Below, one piece after another: positions 51,261-59,682 of a stretch of 64,000 bases of DNA. Numbering within the stretch: position 1 is the first letter of the stretch; each line of letters opens with the position of its first letter. The translations under genes and the position numbers were made by a program. Below the pieces are notes generated by a model that saw only the letters and a list, made by a program, of their open reading frames with translations, was not told where the DNA came from and ran no database searches. Source of the stretch: Phenylobacterium zucineum HLK1 (GTDB taxonomy: Bacteria; Pseudomonadota; Alphaproteobacteria; Caulobacterales; Caulobacteraceae); assembly GCF_000017265.1 (NCBI RefSeq), contig NC_011144.1, forward strand, positions 3,884,001 through 3,948,000, written 5' to 3'.

Positions 51261-51667
51261 CGCTCGCGAAGGACCCCGATCACGCCCGCCGCGAGGGCGA
51301 AGACCGTCAGTTGCGAGAAGATCACCGACGCCGTCGCATAGGCCCAGGCGCCGACCTGGGGATCGACGATCCGCGCCGCGTGGGTGGCGACCGACAGCAG
51401 GTGAAAGCCGGCGGCGAAGATCGGCCAGTAACGTGCGCTCTTCAGCGCCACGACGACGAGGAAACCCAGGAGCACCACGTCGACGGCGAAGGCGCCCCAC
51501 TGGGTCCCCAGCCACTCGCGGTCGCGGCCGATGAGCGTGGCGATCCAGGCGATCAGGAACGCCATGGCCGTCAGGCGCTCCTCCCAGCCGCCCTTCCAGA
51601 CGGCGGCGCCGCAGACCACGGCCATGAGCGTGAGGCCGAACCAGGGCGGGAGCGCCAGCGTCTGCAC
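51215..51667 (-). CDS. Conserved membrane protein of unknown function
   Basis: 150 residues from a GTG at 51667; the frame extends upstream to a TTG inside the terminator of the preceding gene, so the GTG or a later start is right. Four hydrophobic segments (LMAVVCGAAVW, LTAMAFLIAWIATLI, VDVVLLGFLVVVALKS, YATASVIFSQLTVFALAAG). The pattern ARYWPIFAAGFHLLSVATHAARIVD recalls a common alphaproteobacterial membrane family with no known function. It overlaps comM by 46 bases at its end, tail to tail. Confidence 0.7.
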   Translation of the reverse strand: MQTLALPPWFGLTLMAVVCGAAVWKGGWEERLTAMAFLIAWIATLIGRDREWLGTQWGAFAVDVVLLGFLVVVALKSARYWPIFAAGFHLLSVATHAARIVDPQVGAWAYATASVIFSQLTVFALAAGVIGVLRERQSAEAGAAAGATRR

Positions 51668-51671
51668 GAAA

Positions 51672-51700
51672 GAAAAGGCCCCCGGCTGTGACCGAGGGCC
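51672..51700 (-). terminator. Rho-independent terminator
   Basis: Read leftward, GGCCC-T-CGG pairs with CCG-G-GGGCC (one mismatch, 6-base loop) and runs into CTTTTCTTT. It lies 40 bases past the stop of the 122-residue gene and directly before the GTG of the membrane gene. Confidence 0.75.
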
Positions 51701-51739
51701 CAATCTACATGGCTCTCCGGCAGGCGGAAGCCCGCGGAA

Positions 51740-52108
51740 CTAGGCCGCGCGGATCTCGCGCAGACGGCGGCCGCCGGTCCGCTCGAGCATGCCCGCGGTG
51801 GGGGCCGGCTTCTCGCCGCTGCCGGGATCGAACGACACCGCGCCCAGGCCCATCTGGCCCTGAGCGACGCTCAGCTCCTTGTGGGTCTCGACGATGGCGC
51901 GGCGGGCCTCGGCCAGGGCCATGATGGCCTGGCTGGCGCGCTCGACCGCGTCCTGGCCGATGAGGGCCGAGGCGCCGGCCTGCTTGCGCAGGCTGGGCAT
52001 GACGCCGGTCAGGTGGGCGGTCTTGGCCAGGGCCGCATCGATGGCGGCTTCGGCCTCGAACAGGGCGCCGGCGATCTGCTCGGCGACCATTCGACGTTGC
52101 TTAAGCAT
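51740..52108 (-). CDS. Hypothetical helical protein
   Basis: 122 residues; the ATG at 52108 has GGAG 7 bases ahead. The first 80 residues are strongly helical, with Ala and charged repeats (VAEQIAGALFEAEAAIDAALAKTAHLTG, then QAIMALAEARRAIVETHKELSVAQ). The tail (SFDPGSGEKPAPTAGMLERTGG) is disordered. No membrane segment or signal. The product is probably cytoplasmic. Codon use is typical. It is followed by a terminator; I do not recognise a family. Confidence 0.7.
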   Translation of the reverse strand: MLKQRRMVAEQIAGALFEAEAAIDAALAKTAHLTGVMPSLRKQAGASALIGQDAVERASQAIMALAEARRAIVETHKELSVAQGQMGLGAVSFDPGSGEKPAPTAGMLERTGGRRLREIRAA

Positions 52109-52184
52109 GAGTCGTCTCCATGCGCGTCGAGGGAGCGACGCGCCGCAAGTTTCAGATAACTAGGGTTTCTCGGCCGTTCAGCCG

Positions 52185-52955
52185 TTAGGTTAAATTGACG
52201 GCCAGCGCCTGCAGCGCGTGGAGGCCTGCCAGCATCCCGCCGAAGGCGAGCGCGGTCAGGATCGCCACTGCCACGATGGCGCCCAGCCGGGCGGCGGGGC
52301 CTAGCTCATTGGGCCCGAGCCATCGTCCGCGTCCGGCCGGAAGTTCTCGTCCAGCAGGACCCAGGTCATGCAGAGGATCTCCCGCAGGACCATTTCGGCC
52401 GGCTTGAACGGCGCCAGCTTCCGCGTGGCGGACACCAGGTGCCGCGCCATGTCCGCCTGGGCGGGCGTCGCCGACAGGTCGACGAGCTGCCGTTCCAGCT
52501 GGGTCCAGGAGAAGGCCGGAAGGCTCTCCTCCCTGCGGGCCAGAGCCGGCCAGCGCGCCTCGAAGTCGTCGATCTCCCGGCGCAGGCGCAGCGCCTTGCC
52601 GATCACTTGCCGATTGTCGAAGTTCTGCCGGTCGCCCATGGGCCGTCCCCTCTGTTGCGGGGTCATCCAGCCAGCGGGCGGCGGGGTTGTCTGTCCTGAT
52701 CGCGTCCTGTCCTGATCCGGTCAGGACAGGATCGCCGTCGTGGCGGCGCAGCAGGCGCGCGGCCTCGTAGCGGTCGGGCACGCCCAGCTTGCGGCGGGCG
52801 CGGTCGCAGTAGGTGTCCACCGAGGTCTTCGACATGCCGAGCTCGCGGGCGATCTGTTTGGAGCTCAGGTGCTGGTCGACGAGACGCAGGCATTCGCGCT
52901 CGCGCTGCGTGAGCAGCCCGGCCGGATTGGTCTCGACGTCGGCGCGCGTAGGCAT
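52185..52955 (-). CDS. LuxR-type HTH regulator with C-terminal membrane segment
   Basis: 256 residues. The LuxR/GerE helix-turn-helix is at residues 15-70: LLTQRERECLRLVDQHLSSKQIARELGMSKTSVDTYC. The last 45 residues (NELGPAARLGAIVAVAILTALAFGGMLAGL and so on) form one membrane segment that closely resembles the tail I recall in a Caulobacterales/Sphingomonadales family of HTH proteins. The middle, residues 100-215, is Gly/Pro/Ala/Arg-rich and low complexity, and its third codon positions are not GC-biased. A second gene is read in another frame across it. Either the linker is overprinted or the regulator gene has been interrupted. It is divergent from the hybrid kinase gene. Confidence 0.6.
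   Translation of the reverse strand: MPTRADVETNPAGLLTQRERECLRLVDQHLSSKQIARELGMSKTSVDTYCDRARRKLGVPDRYEAARLLRRHDGDPVLTGSGQDAIRTDNPAARWLDDPATEGTAHGRPAELRQSASDRQGAAPAPGDRRLRGALAGSGPQGGEPSGLLLDPAGTAARRPVGDARPGGHGAAPGVRHAEAGAVQAGRNGPAGDPLHDLGPAGRELPAGRGRWLGPNELGPAARLGAIVAVAILTALAFGGMLAGLHALQALAVNLT
52301..52639 (-). CDS. 112-residue protein nested in the LuxR gene
   Basis: Starts at the ATG at 52639 (MGDRQNFDNRQVIGKALRL); an ATG nine codons earlier is possible. Its codons have strong GC bias at third positions, while the overlapping LuxR frame does not. Residues 10-90 form amphipathic helices (LRLRREIDDFEARWPALARREE, LERQLVDLSATPAQADMARHLVSATRKL). No known motif was recognised. Direct evidence for coding is the composition and the even hydrophobic pattern. 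A chance open frame is the alternative. Confidence 0.55.
   Translation of the reverse strand: MGDRQNFDNRQVIGKALRLRREIDDFEARWPALARREESLPAFSWTQLERQLVDLSATPAQADMARHLVSATRKLAPFKPAEMVLREILCMTWVLLDENFRPDADDGSGPMS
52691..52731. repeat. Inverted and direct repeats inside the LuxR gene
   Basis: CTGTCCTGATC occurs at 52691 and again at 52707, and the second copy is mirrored: TCCTGTCCTGA (52705-52715) pairs perfectly with TCAGGACAGGA (52721-52731) around 5 bases. It covers the codons between the HTH domain and the nested gene. Confidence 0.7.
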
Positions 52956-53088
52956 GGCGCATCTAATAAACGACGGCTTCGCCGCGTCGTCTACTTTGGC
53001 GGGCGCGATTTCGCCGCAGGGGCGGCGTTCTGCAACCGCTGGGGCGCGTTTGACCGACCGTTAAGTCCTCGCGGCTACCTCTGCCGGG

Positions 53089-54633
53089 ATGCGCAAGCCG
53101 CTACGACCCCTTTCCGAACGCCGCCCGGCGCGGGCCCAGATCAGCGCCGAACAGCTGGCGTCGCTGAGCCACGAGTTCCGCACCCCGCTGAACGGCGTGC
53201 TGGGCATGGCCCGGCTCCTGGAAGGCACCCGCCTGACCGCCGAGCAGCGCAGCTATGTGGCGGCCCTGCGCGAGAGCGGCCAGCACCTGCTGACCCTGGT
53301 CAACGACGTGCTCGACTTCGCCAAGCTGGGCGCCGGGCGCGTCGAGCTGCATCCCGAGACGATGGAGGTCGAGAGCCTGCTGCGCGGCGTCGCCGAGCTG
53401 CTCTCGCCCCGCGCCCGCGAGAAGGGCCTGGAGATCGCCTGGGCCGCGCCGGCCGGCGTGGGCTCGGTGCGGGCCGACGAGGGGCGGCTGCGGCAGATCC
53501 TGCTCAACTTCGCCGGCAACGCGGTGAAGTTCACCGAGGCCGGCGGCGTCCTGCTGGCGGTCTCCACGCCCGAGCCCGGCCGGCTGCGCTTCACCGTGGA
53601 GGACACCGGCCCCGGCGTCTCGGAAGCCGCCCGCGACCGCATCTTCGAGGCCTTCGCCCAGGCCGAGGCCTCGCACGCCGACCTGGGCGGCGCCGGGCTG
53701 GGGCTCGCCATCGCCCGCCGGCTCGCCCGCGCCATGGGCGGCGAGGTGGGGGTCGAGACCGCCCGCATGGGCGGCGCCTGCTTCTGGTTCGAGGCCGCCT
53801 TCCCGCCGGCGCCCGAGGCCGCGGCGGGCGAGCCGCTCAAGGGCCGCACCGTGGCGATCGCCTCGCCCAATGCCATCGTCCGCGAGGCCGCCCGCCGGCA
53901 GGTCCGGGCCAGCGGCGGCCGCGCCGTGGCCGAGGCCGAGCTCGACGCCGTCCTGCAGCGGACGGGACCCGACGACGTGCTGCTGCTGGACGCGGCGCTG
54001 ACCCCGCCCGGCGAGCCCCTGCGCGCGCCGCCCGGACGCGCCAGCATCGTGCTGCTGGCCCCAGATGAGCGCGACCGCATCCCGCGCCTGCGCCGGTCGG
54101 GCTTCGCGGGCTATCTCATCAAGCCGCTGCGGCGCGGCTCGCTCGCCGAGCGCGTGCTGATCGCCGCCGGCGCCGCCGCCAAGGCCGGCGTCGTGCGCGA
54201 CGACGAGCGCGTGGCGGCCGCGGCCGCGCCGGGCGCCCGCGTGCTGCTGGTCGAGGACAACCCCATCAACGCCCTGCTGGCCCGGGCCCTGCTGACCCGC
54301 GAGGGCTGCGCGGTCGAGCACGCGGTCGGCGGCGAGGAGGCCCTGGCGGCCGCCCGTATCGGCGTCTTCGACCTGATCCTGATGGACATGCGCATGCCGG
54401 GCCTCTCCGGCGAGGAGACCGCCCGGCGGCTGCGCGCCGAGGGGGTGCAGGCGCCGATCGTCGCGCTCACCGCCAACGCCTTCGAGGACGACCGCAGGGC
54501 CTGCCTGGCCGCCGGCATGAACGACTTCCTGGTCAAGCCGCTGTCGCCCGACGCCCTGCGCGCGGTCCTGACGCGGTGGACCGCGCGGCCCGCCGGCTGG
54601 ACGAAGGCCGCGGCGCGCGCCAAGGTCGGCTGA
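53089..54633 (+). CDS. Hybrid histidine kinase/response regulator without sensor domain
   Basis: 514 residues. There is no sensor or membrane part. The phosphoacceptor is His28 in SHEFRTPLNG, followed by the ATP domain with N-box FAGNAVKFTEAGGV, G1 VEDTGPGVSE and G2 GAGLGLAIARRL. A first receiver-like domain (about 250-365, VAIASPNAIVREAARRQV to YLIKPLRR) lacks the usual acidic pair at its start. The second receiver (about 384-505) is intact: VLLVEDNPIN, acceptor Asp near 433 in LILMDMRMPG, and LVKPLSP. It is probably a cytoplasmic phosphorelay protein. The input is unknown. Confidence 0.9.
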   Translation: MRKPLRPLSERRPARAQISAEQLASLSHEFRTPLNGVLGMARLLEGTRLTAEQRSYVAALRESGQHLLTLVNDVLDFAKLGAGRVELHPETMEVESLLRGVAELLSPRAREKGLEIAWAAPAGVGSVRADEGRLRQILLNFAGNAVKFTEAGGVLLAVSTPEPGRLRFTVEDTGPGVSEAARDRIFEAFAQAEASHADLGGAGLGLAIARRLARAMGGEVGVETARMGGACFWFEAAFPPAPEAAAGEPLKGRTVAIASPNAIVREAARRQVRASGGRAVAEAELDAVLQRTGPDDVLLLDAALTPPGEPLRAPPGRASIVLLAPDERDRIPRLRRSGFAGYLIKPLRRGSLAERVLIAAGAAAKAGVVRDDERVAAAAAPGARVLLVEDNPINALLARALLTREGCAVEHAVGGEEALAAARIGVFDLILMDMRMPGLSGEETARRLRAEGVQAPIVALTANAFEDDRRACLAAGMNDFLVKPLSPDALRAVLTRWTARPAGWTKAAARAKVG

Positions 54634-54665
54634 CCGGGCGCCGGGGGGCGCCTTCCGAGACTTCC

Positions 54666-56054
54666 ATGGCCGACACGACCTCCGCCGCGCCGAAGCCCGC
54701 TTCGAAACCCCGGGGCCATTCCTGGCGCGAGGTGATCGCGGCCCTGCGCCATCCGCGCGTGCTGATCACCCTGCTGCTCGGCTTCTCGTCCGGCCTGCCG
54801 TTCATGCTGACCGGCAACACCCTGGGCTACTGGCTGCGGGAGGAGGGCGTCGAGCTCGCCGCCATCGGCTTCCTGTCGTGGGTCGGCATCGCCTATTCGA
54901 TGAAGTTCCTGTGGGCGCCGGTGATCGACAAGGTGGACGTGCCGATCCTGGGACCGCTGCTGGGCCGCCGGCGCGGCTGGATCCTGCTGTCCCAGCTGGT
55001 CATCGGCGCGGGCCTGTTCGCCATGGCCGCCATCGGGCCGGCCGGCGGCCTTCTCACCTTCGCCGGCTTCGCGCTCGTCGTCGCCTTCGCCTCGGCCACC
55101 CAGGACATCGTCGTCGACGCCTGGCGGATCGAGCGGGCCGAGAGCGACGAGGACCTGGGCCTGCTGACCGCCGCCTTCCAGCTCGGCTACCGCATCGCCA
55201 TCCTCGCCACCGACGCACTGATCCTGCTGGCCGCGGCCAAGCTCGGCTGGAACAACTCCTACGTCCTCTGCGCCCTCGCGGTGGGCGTCGGGCTGACCGC
55301 GACCCTGTTCGCCACCGAGCCGGCCCGCATCGACCCCGAGGCGGCGAAGGCCCAGGCGGGGCCCCCGCTCTGGACCCCCCGCGGCCTGTTCGACGCGGTC
55401 GTCGGCCCGTTCATCGCCTTCTTCCGCGACCACGGCGTCCTGGCCGCCCTGCTCATGCTGGCCGCGATCAGCCTCTACCGCCTGCCCGACTTCGTGATGG
55501 GGCCGATGGTCAGCCCGCTCTACGTGGACGTGGGCCTGTCGAAGGAGGTCGTCGGCAGCGTGCGCGCCACCATCGGCCTGGGGGCCACCGTCGTCGGCAT
55601 CGCGCTGGCGGGCCTCAGCGCCGTGCGGCTGGGCTTCACCCCGACGCTGGTGCTGGGCGCGATCCTGGGGCCGGGCTCAAACCTCGCCTTCGCCGCCCTC
55701 GCCTACCTGGGCGGCAGCGTCCAGACGCTGAGCATGGTCATCATCGTCGACAATATCGCGACCGGCTTCGCGGGCGCGGCGCTGGTGGCCTACATGTCCA
55801 GCCTGACCAGCCTCGGCTACACGGCGACCCAGTACGCACTGCTGTCCAGCTTCTACGCCCTGCTCGGCAAGGTGCTGAAGGGCTTCTCGGGGCAGGTGGT
55901 GGAGAGCCTGCAGGCGGCCTACGACCCGATGACCGCCTACGCCATCTTCTTCACCGGCACGGCGGTCGTGGGGATCCCGGCGCTGATCCTCTGCGCTATG
56001 CTGGGCGTGCGGCACCGGCGCGAGCAGCGCCGCCTGGCGCAGGCGCCGGCTTAG
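54666..56054 (+). CDS. AmpG-like MFS transporter
   Basis: 462 residues, about 12 to 14 hydrophobic segments. The opening LGFSSGLPFMLTGNTLGYWLREEGVELAAIGFLSWVGIAYSMKFLWAPVID is the AmpG signature; AmpG imports muropeptides for cell-wall recycling. Other landmarks are GRRRGWILLSQL and ATQDIVVDAWRIE. The name is likely but the substrate is not proven, since many alphaproteobacteria have several AmpG-like proteins. It starts 33 bases after the kinase gene and may be cotranscribed. It converges on the trypsin-like gene. Confidence 0.88.
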   Translation: MADTTSAAPKPASKPRGHSWREVIAALRHPRVLITLLLGFSSGLPFMLTGNTLGYWLREEGVELAAIGFLSWVGIAYSMKFLWAPVIDKVDVPILGPLLGRRRGWILLSQLVIGAGLFAMAAIGPAGGLLTFAGFALVVAFASATQDIVVDAWRIERAESDEDLGLLTAAFQLGYRIAILATDALILLAAAKLGWNNSYVLCALAVGVGLTATLFATEPARIDPEAAKAQAGPPLWTPRGLFDAVVGPFIAFFRDHGVLAALLMLAAISLYRLPDFVMGPMVSPLYVDVGLSKEVVGSVRATIGLGATVVGIALAGLSAVRLGFTPTLVLGAILGPGSNLAFAALAYLGGSVQTLSMVIIVDNIATGFAGAALVAYMSSLTSLGYTATQYALLSSFYALLGKVLKGFSGQVVESLQAAYDPMTAYAIFFTGTAVVGIPALILCAMLGVRHRREQRRLAQAPA

Positions 56055-56060
56055 GCCGCC

Positions 56061-56897
56061 TCAGGCCGTCAGGCAGACCACCTGGGCGACGCGGAGCTGC
56101 CGGCGCAGGTCGTCGGCGACGTAGAAGTAGTTCTGCGGCGTCATGGGTTCGCCCGTGGCGGCGGCGGGGGCCGCGAGGCGGCGGCCGCTCGAGGCCAGGG
56201 TGGCCGTCACCACCTCGGGCGCGGTGGTGTAGATCCGCCCCCGGCGGGGGCTCTCGGCGATCGTCACCCCGACCACCCGGCCCTGGGCGTCGAGCGCCGG
56301 CGCGCCGGAGAGGCCGCCGAGCGTGCCCTCCAGGCCCTCGGTACGGCCGGTCTCGGCCCAGACCAGCACCGGCTCGCTGCGCGCGCCGCGGCCGCGCACC
56401 ACCAGCGTCTCGCGGCCCAGCAGGCGCGAGGTGGCCTCGCCCGGCTCGCCCTGCGGGAAGCCCGGATGATAGGCCCGCTGGCCCCGGCGCAGGGGCTCGT
56501 TCAGCGCCAGCGGCAGGGGATCGGCGCCGCCCTCGGTAAGCAGCACGGCCGCCTCGCCGCGGGGATCGACCCGGACCGTGGTCGCCACGCCGACGCCGTC
56601 GCCGACCACCAGGGCGGCCCGCGCGCAGCCCTCCACCACGTGCCGGGCGGTGAGCCAGACGCCGGACTCGGCGATCGAGAAGGCGGTGCCGGTCGCCGGC
56701 CCGTTCTCGCTCGGCACGTCCACCACCACCGAAGGGTCGAACGGCGAGGCCGGCCCGATCGCCTCGCCCAGCGGGGCGGCCACGTCCGGCGGCGGCGGTG
56801 GCGCGTCGGCCCGCTCGCCCCGGCCCAGCGCCGCGAACAGCAGCGCCAGCACGACCGCCGAATAGACCAGCCAGTCCGGCAGGCGGGGGAAGTGCAT
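56061..56897 (-). CDS. Trypsin-like (S1) protein with altered catalytic triad
   Basis: 278 residues. An N-terminal membrane helix (residues 11-26) anchors a periplasmic chymotrypsin-fold domain. His86 lies in WLTARHVVEG and Ser197 in GGLSGAP, both in the usual place. The expected catalytic aspartate, usually in a DLALL-type strand, is replaced by Glu115 in PRGEAAVLL. Whether the protein still cuts is open. The gene overlaps nothing and starts 5 bases downstream of the DUF350 gene, so the two form an operon. Confidence 0.85.
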   Translation of the reverse strand: MHFPRLPDWLVYSAVVLALLFAALGRGERADAPPPPPDVAAPLGEAIGPASPFDPSVVVDVPSENGPATGTAFSIAESGVWLTARHVVEGCARAALVVGDGVGVATTVRVDPRGEAAVLLTEGGADPLPLALNEPLRRGQRAYHPGFPQGEPGEATSRLLGRETLVVRGRGARSEPVLVWAETGRTEGLEGTLGGLSGAPALDAQGRVVGVTIAESPRRGRIYTTAPEVVTATLASSGRRLAAPAAATGEPMTPQNYFYVADDLRRQLRVAQVVCLTA

Positions 56898-56901
56898 CGG
56901 G

Positions 56902-57324
56902 CTAGCCCGTCACCGCCGCGGCCACGATCACGGCCGTGGAGAGCTTGGCGCCGACCAGCAGGGCGGCCGCCGACATCTCGCCGTCCTGGATGCGGCGGGG
57001 CAGGCCGCGCAGCAGGATGTCCACCAGGCGGAAGACCAGCAGCTGGACCACCACCGTCGCCGCGCCCCACAGGCCGATCTCGATCAGGTTGGTCGAGGCC
57101 TGCAGCGACACCGCCAGCGGGATCGACAGCCCCAGCATCACCCCGCCCAGGGACACCGCCGCGGCGGTGTTGCCCTCGCGGATCAGGGTGATCTCCTTGT
57201 GCGGCGTCAGCAGGATGTACAGCGCCGAGGCCCCCATCAGGATCAGGATGGTGACGGCGATGTGCAGCAGGGTGATGGGGAAGCCGGTGGCGAATGCCTG
57301 GATCTCAGGCGAAGGCGTAGGCAT
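56902..57324 (-). CDS. DUF350 membrane protein
   Basis: 140 residues from the ATG at 57324, with GGGGAG 5 bases ahead; a GTG two codons earlier is the alternative. Four membrane segments, one pair per DUF350 repeat: ITLLHIAVTILILMGASALYILL, then TAAAVSLGGVMLGLSIPLAVSL, VVVQLLVFRLVDILL and AALLVGAKLSTAVIVAAAV. The family has no firm function; members often sit in stress-related clusters. It is followed by the trypsin-like gene. Confidence 0.85.
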   Translation of the reverse strand: MPTPSPEIQAFATGFPITLLHIAVTILILMGASALYILLTPHKEITLIREGNTAAAVSLGGVMLGLSIPLAVSLQASTNLIEIGLWGAATVVVQLLVFRLVDILLRGLPRRIQDGEMSAAALLVGAKLSTAVIVAAAVTG

Positions 57325-57377
57325 GCACACTCCCCGGAACTTGAGGCGTCACCGTTAGCACGCGTGGACGGGTCAGG

Positions 57378-58529
57378 TCAGCCGCCCGCCGCCAGCTTGC
57401 GCCGGGCGCTGGCCCGCAGCTTCTCGCTCTCGCTCTTCAGCTGGCCGCAGGCGGCCAGGATGTCGCGTCCGCGCGGCGTGCGGATCGGGCTGGCGTAGCC
57501 CGCGCGGTTCAGCACCGCGGCGAACCGCTCGATGGTCCCCCAGTCCGAGCACTCGTACTGGCTGCCGGGCCAGGGGTTGAACGGGATCAGGTTGATCTTG
57601 GCCGGAACGCCCTTGAGCAGGTTCACCAGGGCCTTGGCCTCGGCCGGGCTGTCGTTGACCCCCTTCAGCATGACGTACTCGAACGTCACCCGCTTGGAGT
57701 TGGACAGGCCCGGATAGGCGCGGATCGCCGCCATCAGCTCGGCGATCGGGTACTTCCGGTTCAGCGGGACCAGCTTCTCGCGCAGCTCGTCGTTGGTGGC
57801 GTGCAGCGAGATGGCCAGCATCGCCTGGGTCCGCTCGCCCAGGGCGGCGAGCTCGGGCACGACCCCCGAGGTCGAGACGGTGATCCGCCGCCGCGAGATG
57901 GCGATGCCTTCGTTGTCGGCGATGATGTCGATGGCGGCGGCGACGTTGTCGAGGTTGTAGAGCGGCTCGCCCATGCCCATGAACACGATGTTCGAGAGCC
58001 GGCGGTCCTCCTTGGGCGAGGGCCATTCGCCGAGGTCGTCGCGGGCGACCTGCACCTGGGCCACGATCTCGGCGGCGGTCAGGTTGCGCACCAGGGCCTG
58101 GGTGCCGGTGTGGCAGAAGGTGCAGTTCAGGGTGCAGCCGACCTGCGAGCTGACGCACAGGGCGCCGGCCCGGCCCACGTCGGGGATGTAGACGGTCTCG
58201 ACCTCGATGCCCGGCGCCATGCGGATCAGCCACTTGCGCGTGCCGTCCTTGGAGACCTGGCGCTCGACCACCTGGGGACGGGAGATCGCGCAGACCTCGG
58301 CCAGCGCCGCCCGGGTCTCCTTGGCCACGTCGGTCATCTTCTCGAAGTCGGTGACGCCGTAGTGGTGCATCCAGCGCCAGAGCTGCGAGGCGCGCATCTT
58401 GGCCTTCTCGGGCCGCACGACGCCCAGCTCGACCAGGCAGGCGGCCAGCTCCGCCCGGGTCATCCCCGAGAGGTTGGGTCTGGACGGCGCAAGCGGCTGC
58501 GCCGGCGCGCGGGCAAGGTCGAGGGTCAC
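57378..58529 (-). CDS. rlmN: 23S rRNA/tRNA adenine-C2 methyltransferase RlmN
   Basis: 383 residues from the GTG at 58529. The longer open frame begins at 58592, but a promoter occupies 58564-58592, so translation must start below it. The radical SAM motif is [13 protein letters not shown] (C-x3-C-x2-C), and the methyl-carrying Cys is in YECSDW near the end. Other landmarks are [13 protein letters not shown] and [22 protein letters not shown]. It makes 2-methyladenosine at A2503 of 23S rRNA and A37 of some tRNAs. Confidence 0.94.
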   Translation of the reverse strand: MTLDLARAPAQPLAPSRPNLSGMTRAELAACLVELGVVRPEKAKMRASQLWRWMHHYGVTDFEKMTDVAKETRAALAEVCAISRPQVVERQVSKDGTRKWLIRMAPGIEVETVYIPDVGRAGALCVSSQVGCTLNCTFCHTGTQALVRNLTAAEIVAQVQVARDDLGEWPSPKEDRRLSNIVFMGMGEPLYNLDNVAAAIDIIADNEGIAISRRRITVSTSGVVPELAALGERTQAMLAISLHATNDELREKLVPLNRKYPIAELMAAIRAYPGLSNSKRVTFEYVMLKGVNDSPAEAKALVNLLKGVPAKINLIPFNPWPGSQYECSDWGTIERFAAVLNRAGYASPIRTPRGRDILAACGQLKSESEKLRASARRKLAAGG

Positions 58530-58563
58530 GCCCAAGGGATCAGGTCCTTCGCTGAGGGCGCGG

Positions 58564-58592
58564 AATATAGGTGAGCGCGCCGCCCGCACCAA
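58564..58592 (-). promoter_or_regulatory. Predicted sigma-70 type promoter of rlmN
   Basis: TTGGTG (58592-58587) and TATATT (58569-58564) are exactly 17 bases apart on the leftward strand. Transcription would begin near 58557, about 28 bases before the rlmN GTG. Confidence 0.6.
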
Positions 58593-58659
58593 ATCCGGCC
58601 TTTCAAACGGGCGTTCGAGTGGCTAGCGTCCGCGGCTTGCAGCATTGGGAGAGGCGCGC

Positions 58660-59661
58660 ATGAAGGCCCTGTTGAGCAAGGAAGTCGGCGGTCCGGACAA
58701 GCTGGTGCTGGAGGACGTGCCGGCCCCGCAGGCCAAGGCCGGCCAGGCGGTCGTCGAGGTGAAGGCCATCGGCGTCAACTTCCCCGACGTGCTGATCATC
58801 GAGGACAAGTACCAGTTCAAGCCCGAGCGGCCGTTCTCGCCCGGCGGCGAGATCGCCGGGATCGTCAAGAGCGTCGGCGAGGGCGTGACCCACGTGAAGC
58901 CGGGCGACCGGGTGCTGGGCAACACCGGCTGGGGCGGGATGGCGCAGGAGCTGGCCCTGGAGGCCGCTCGGCTGGTGAAGATCCCCGACTCGATGCCGTT
59001 CGACGAGGCGGCCGCCTTCATCATGACCTACGGCACCAGCTGGCACGCCCTGAAGGACCGGGCGCAGCTGAAGGCCGGCCAGACGATGCTGGTCCTGGGC
59101 GCCGCCGGCGGCGTCGGCCTGGCCGCCGTCGAGCTCGGCAAGGCGGTGGGCGCCAAGGTGATCGCCGCCGCCTCCAGCCAGGAGAAGGTGGACCTGTGCC
59201 TGTCCAAGGGCGCGGCGGCGGGCGTCGTCTATCCGAAGGGCCCGTTCGACAAGGACGGCCAGAAGCAGCTGGCGCAGCTGTTCAAGGAGGCCACGGGCCC
59301 GAACGGCGCCGACGTGATCTACGACGCCATCGGCGACGCCTACGCCGAGCCGGCGCTCCGCTCCATCGCCTGGGAGGGCAAGTACCTCGTGGTGGGCTTC
59401 GCCGCCGGCGAGATTCCGAAGATTCCGCTGAACCTCGCCCTCCTGAAGGGCTGCGAGATCGTCGGCGTCTTCTGGGGCGCCTGGGTCGGCAAGAACCCCG
59501 AGCGGCACCGCGAGAGCGTCGCCGAGCTGATGCGCATGTACGAGGAGGGCAAGATCAAGCCCTACGTCTCCGAACGCTTCCCGCTCGAACGCGCCGCCGA
59601 CGCCATCCGCCACCTCGCCAGCCGCAAGGCCATGGGCAAGGTGGTGGTGACGGTGGACTGA
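58660..59661 (+). CDS. NADPH:quinone oxidoreductase (zinc-free MDR family)
   Basis: 333 residues from the ATG at 58660, after GGGAGAGG. It is a medium-chain reductase: an N-terminal GroES-like part (PFSPGGEIAGIVKSVGEGVTHVKPGDRV) and a Rossmann domain with LVLGAAGGVGLAAVELGKAVGAKVIAAASS. No zinc ligands are seen, fitting quinone reductases rather than alcohol dehydrogenases. It would reduce quinones or enones with NADPH. The exact substrate is unknown. The gene stands alone, divergent from rlmN. Confidence 0.9.
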   Translation: MKALLSKEVGGPDKLVLEDVPAPQAKAGQAVVEVKAIGVNFPDVLIIEDKYQFKPERPFSPGGEIAGIVKSVGEGVTHVKPGDRVLGNTGWGGMAQELALEAARLVKIPDSMPFDEAAAFIMTYGTSWHALKDRAQLKAGQTMLVLGAAGGVGLAAVELGKAVGAKVIAAASSQEKVDLCLSKGAAAGVVYPKGPFDKDGQKQLAQLFKEATGPNGADVIYDAIGDAYAEPALRSIAWEGKYLVVGFAAGEIPKIPLNLALLKGCEIVGVFWGAWVGKNPERHRESVAELMRMYEEGKIKPYVSERFPLERAADAIRHLASRKAMGKVVVTVD

Positions 59662-59682
59662 GGCCCCGCTCCGGAACCCGGC

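Noticed and set aside
51668..51703. TTG start for the membrane protein at 51703
   Set aside because: These codons would lie inside the terminator of the preceding gene.
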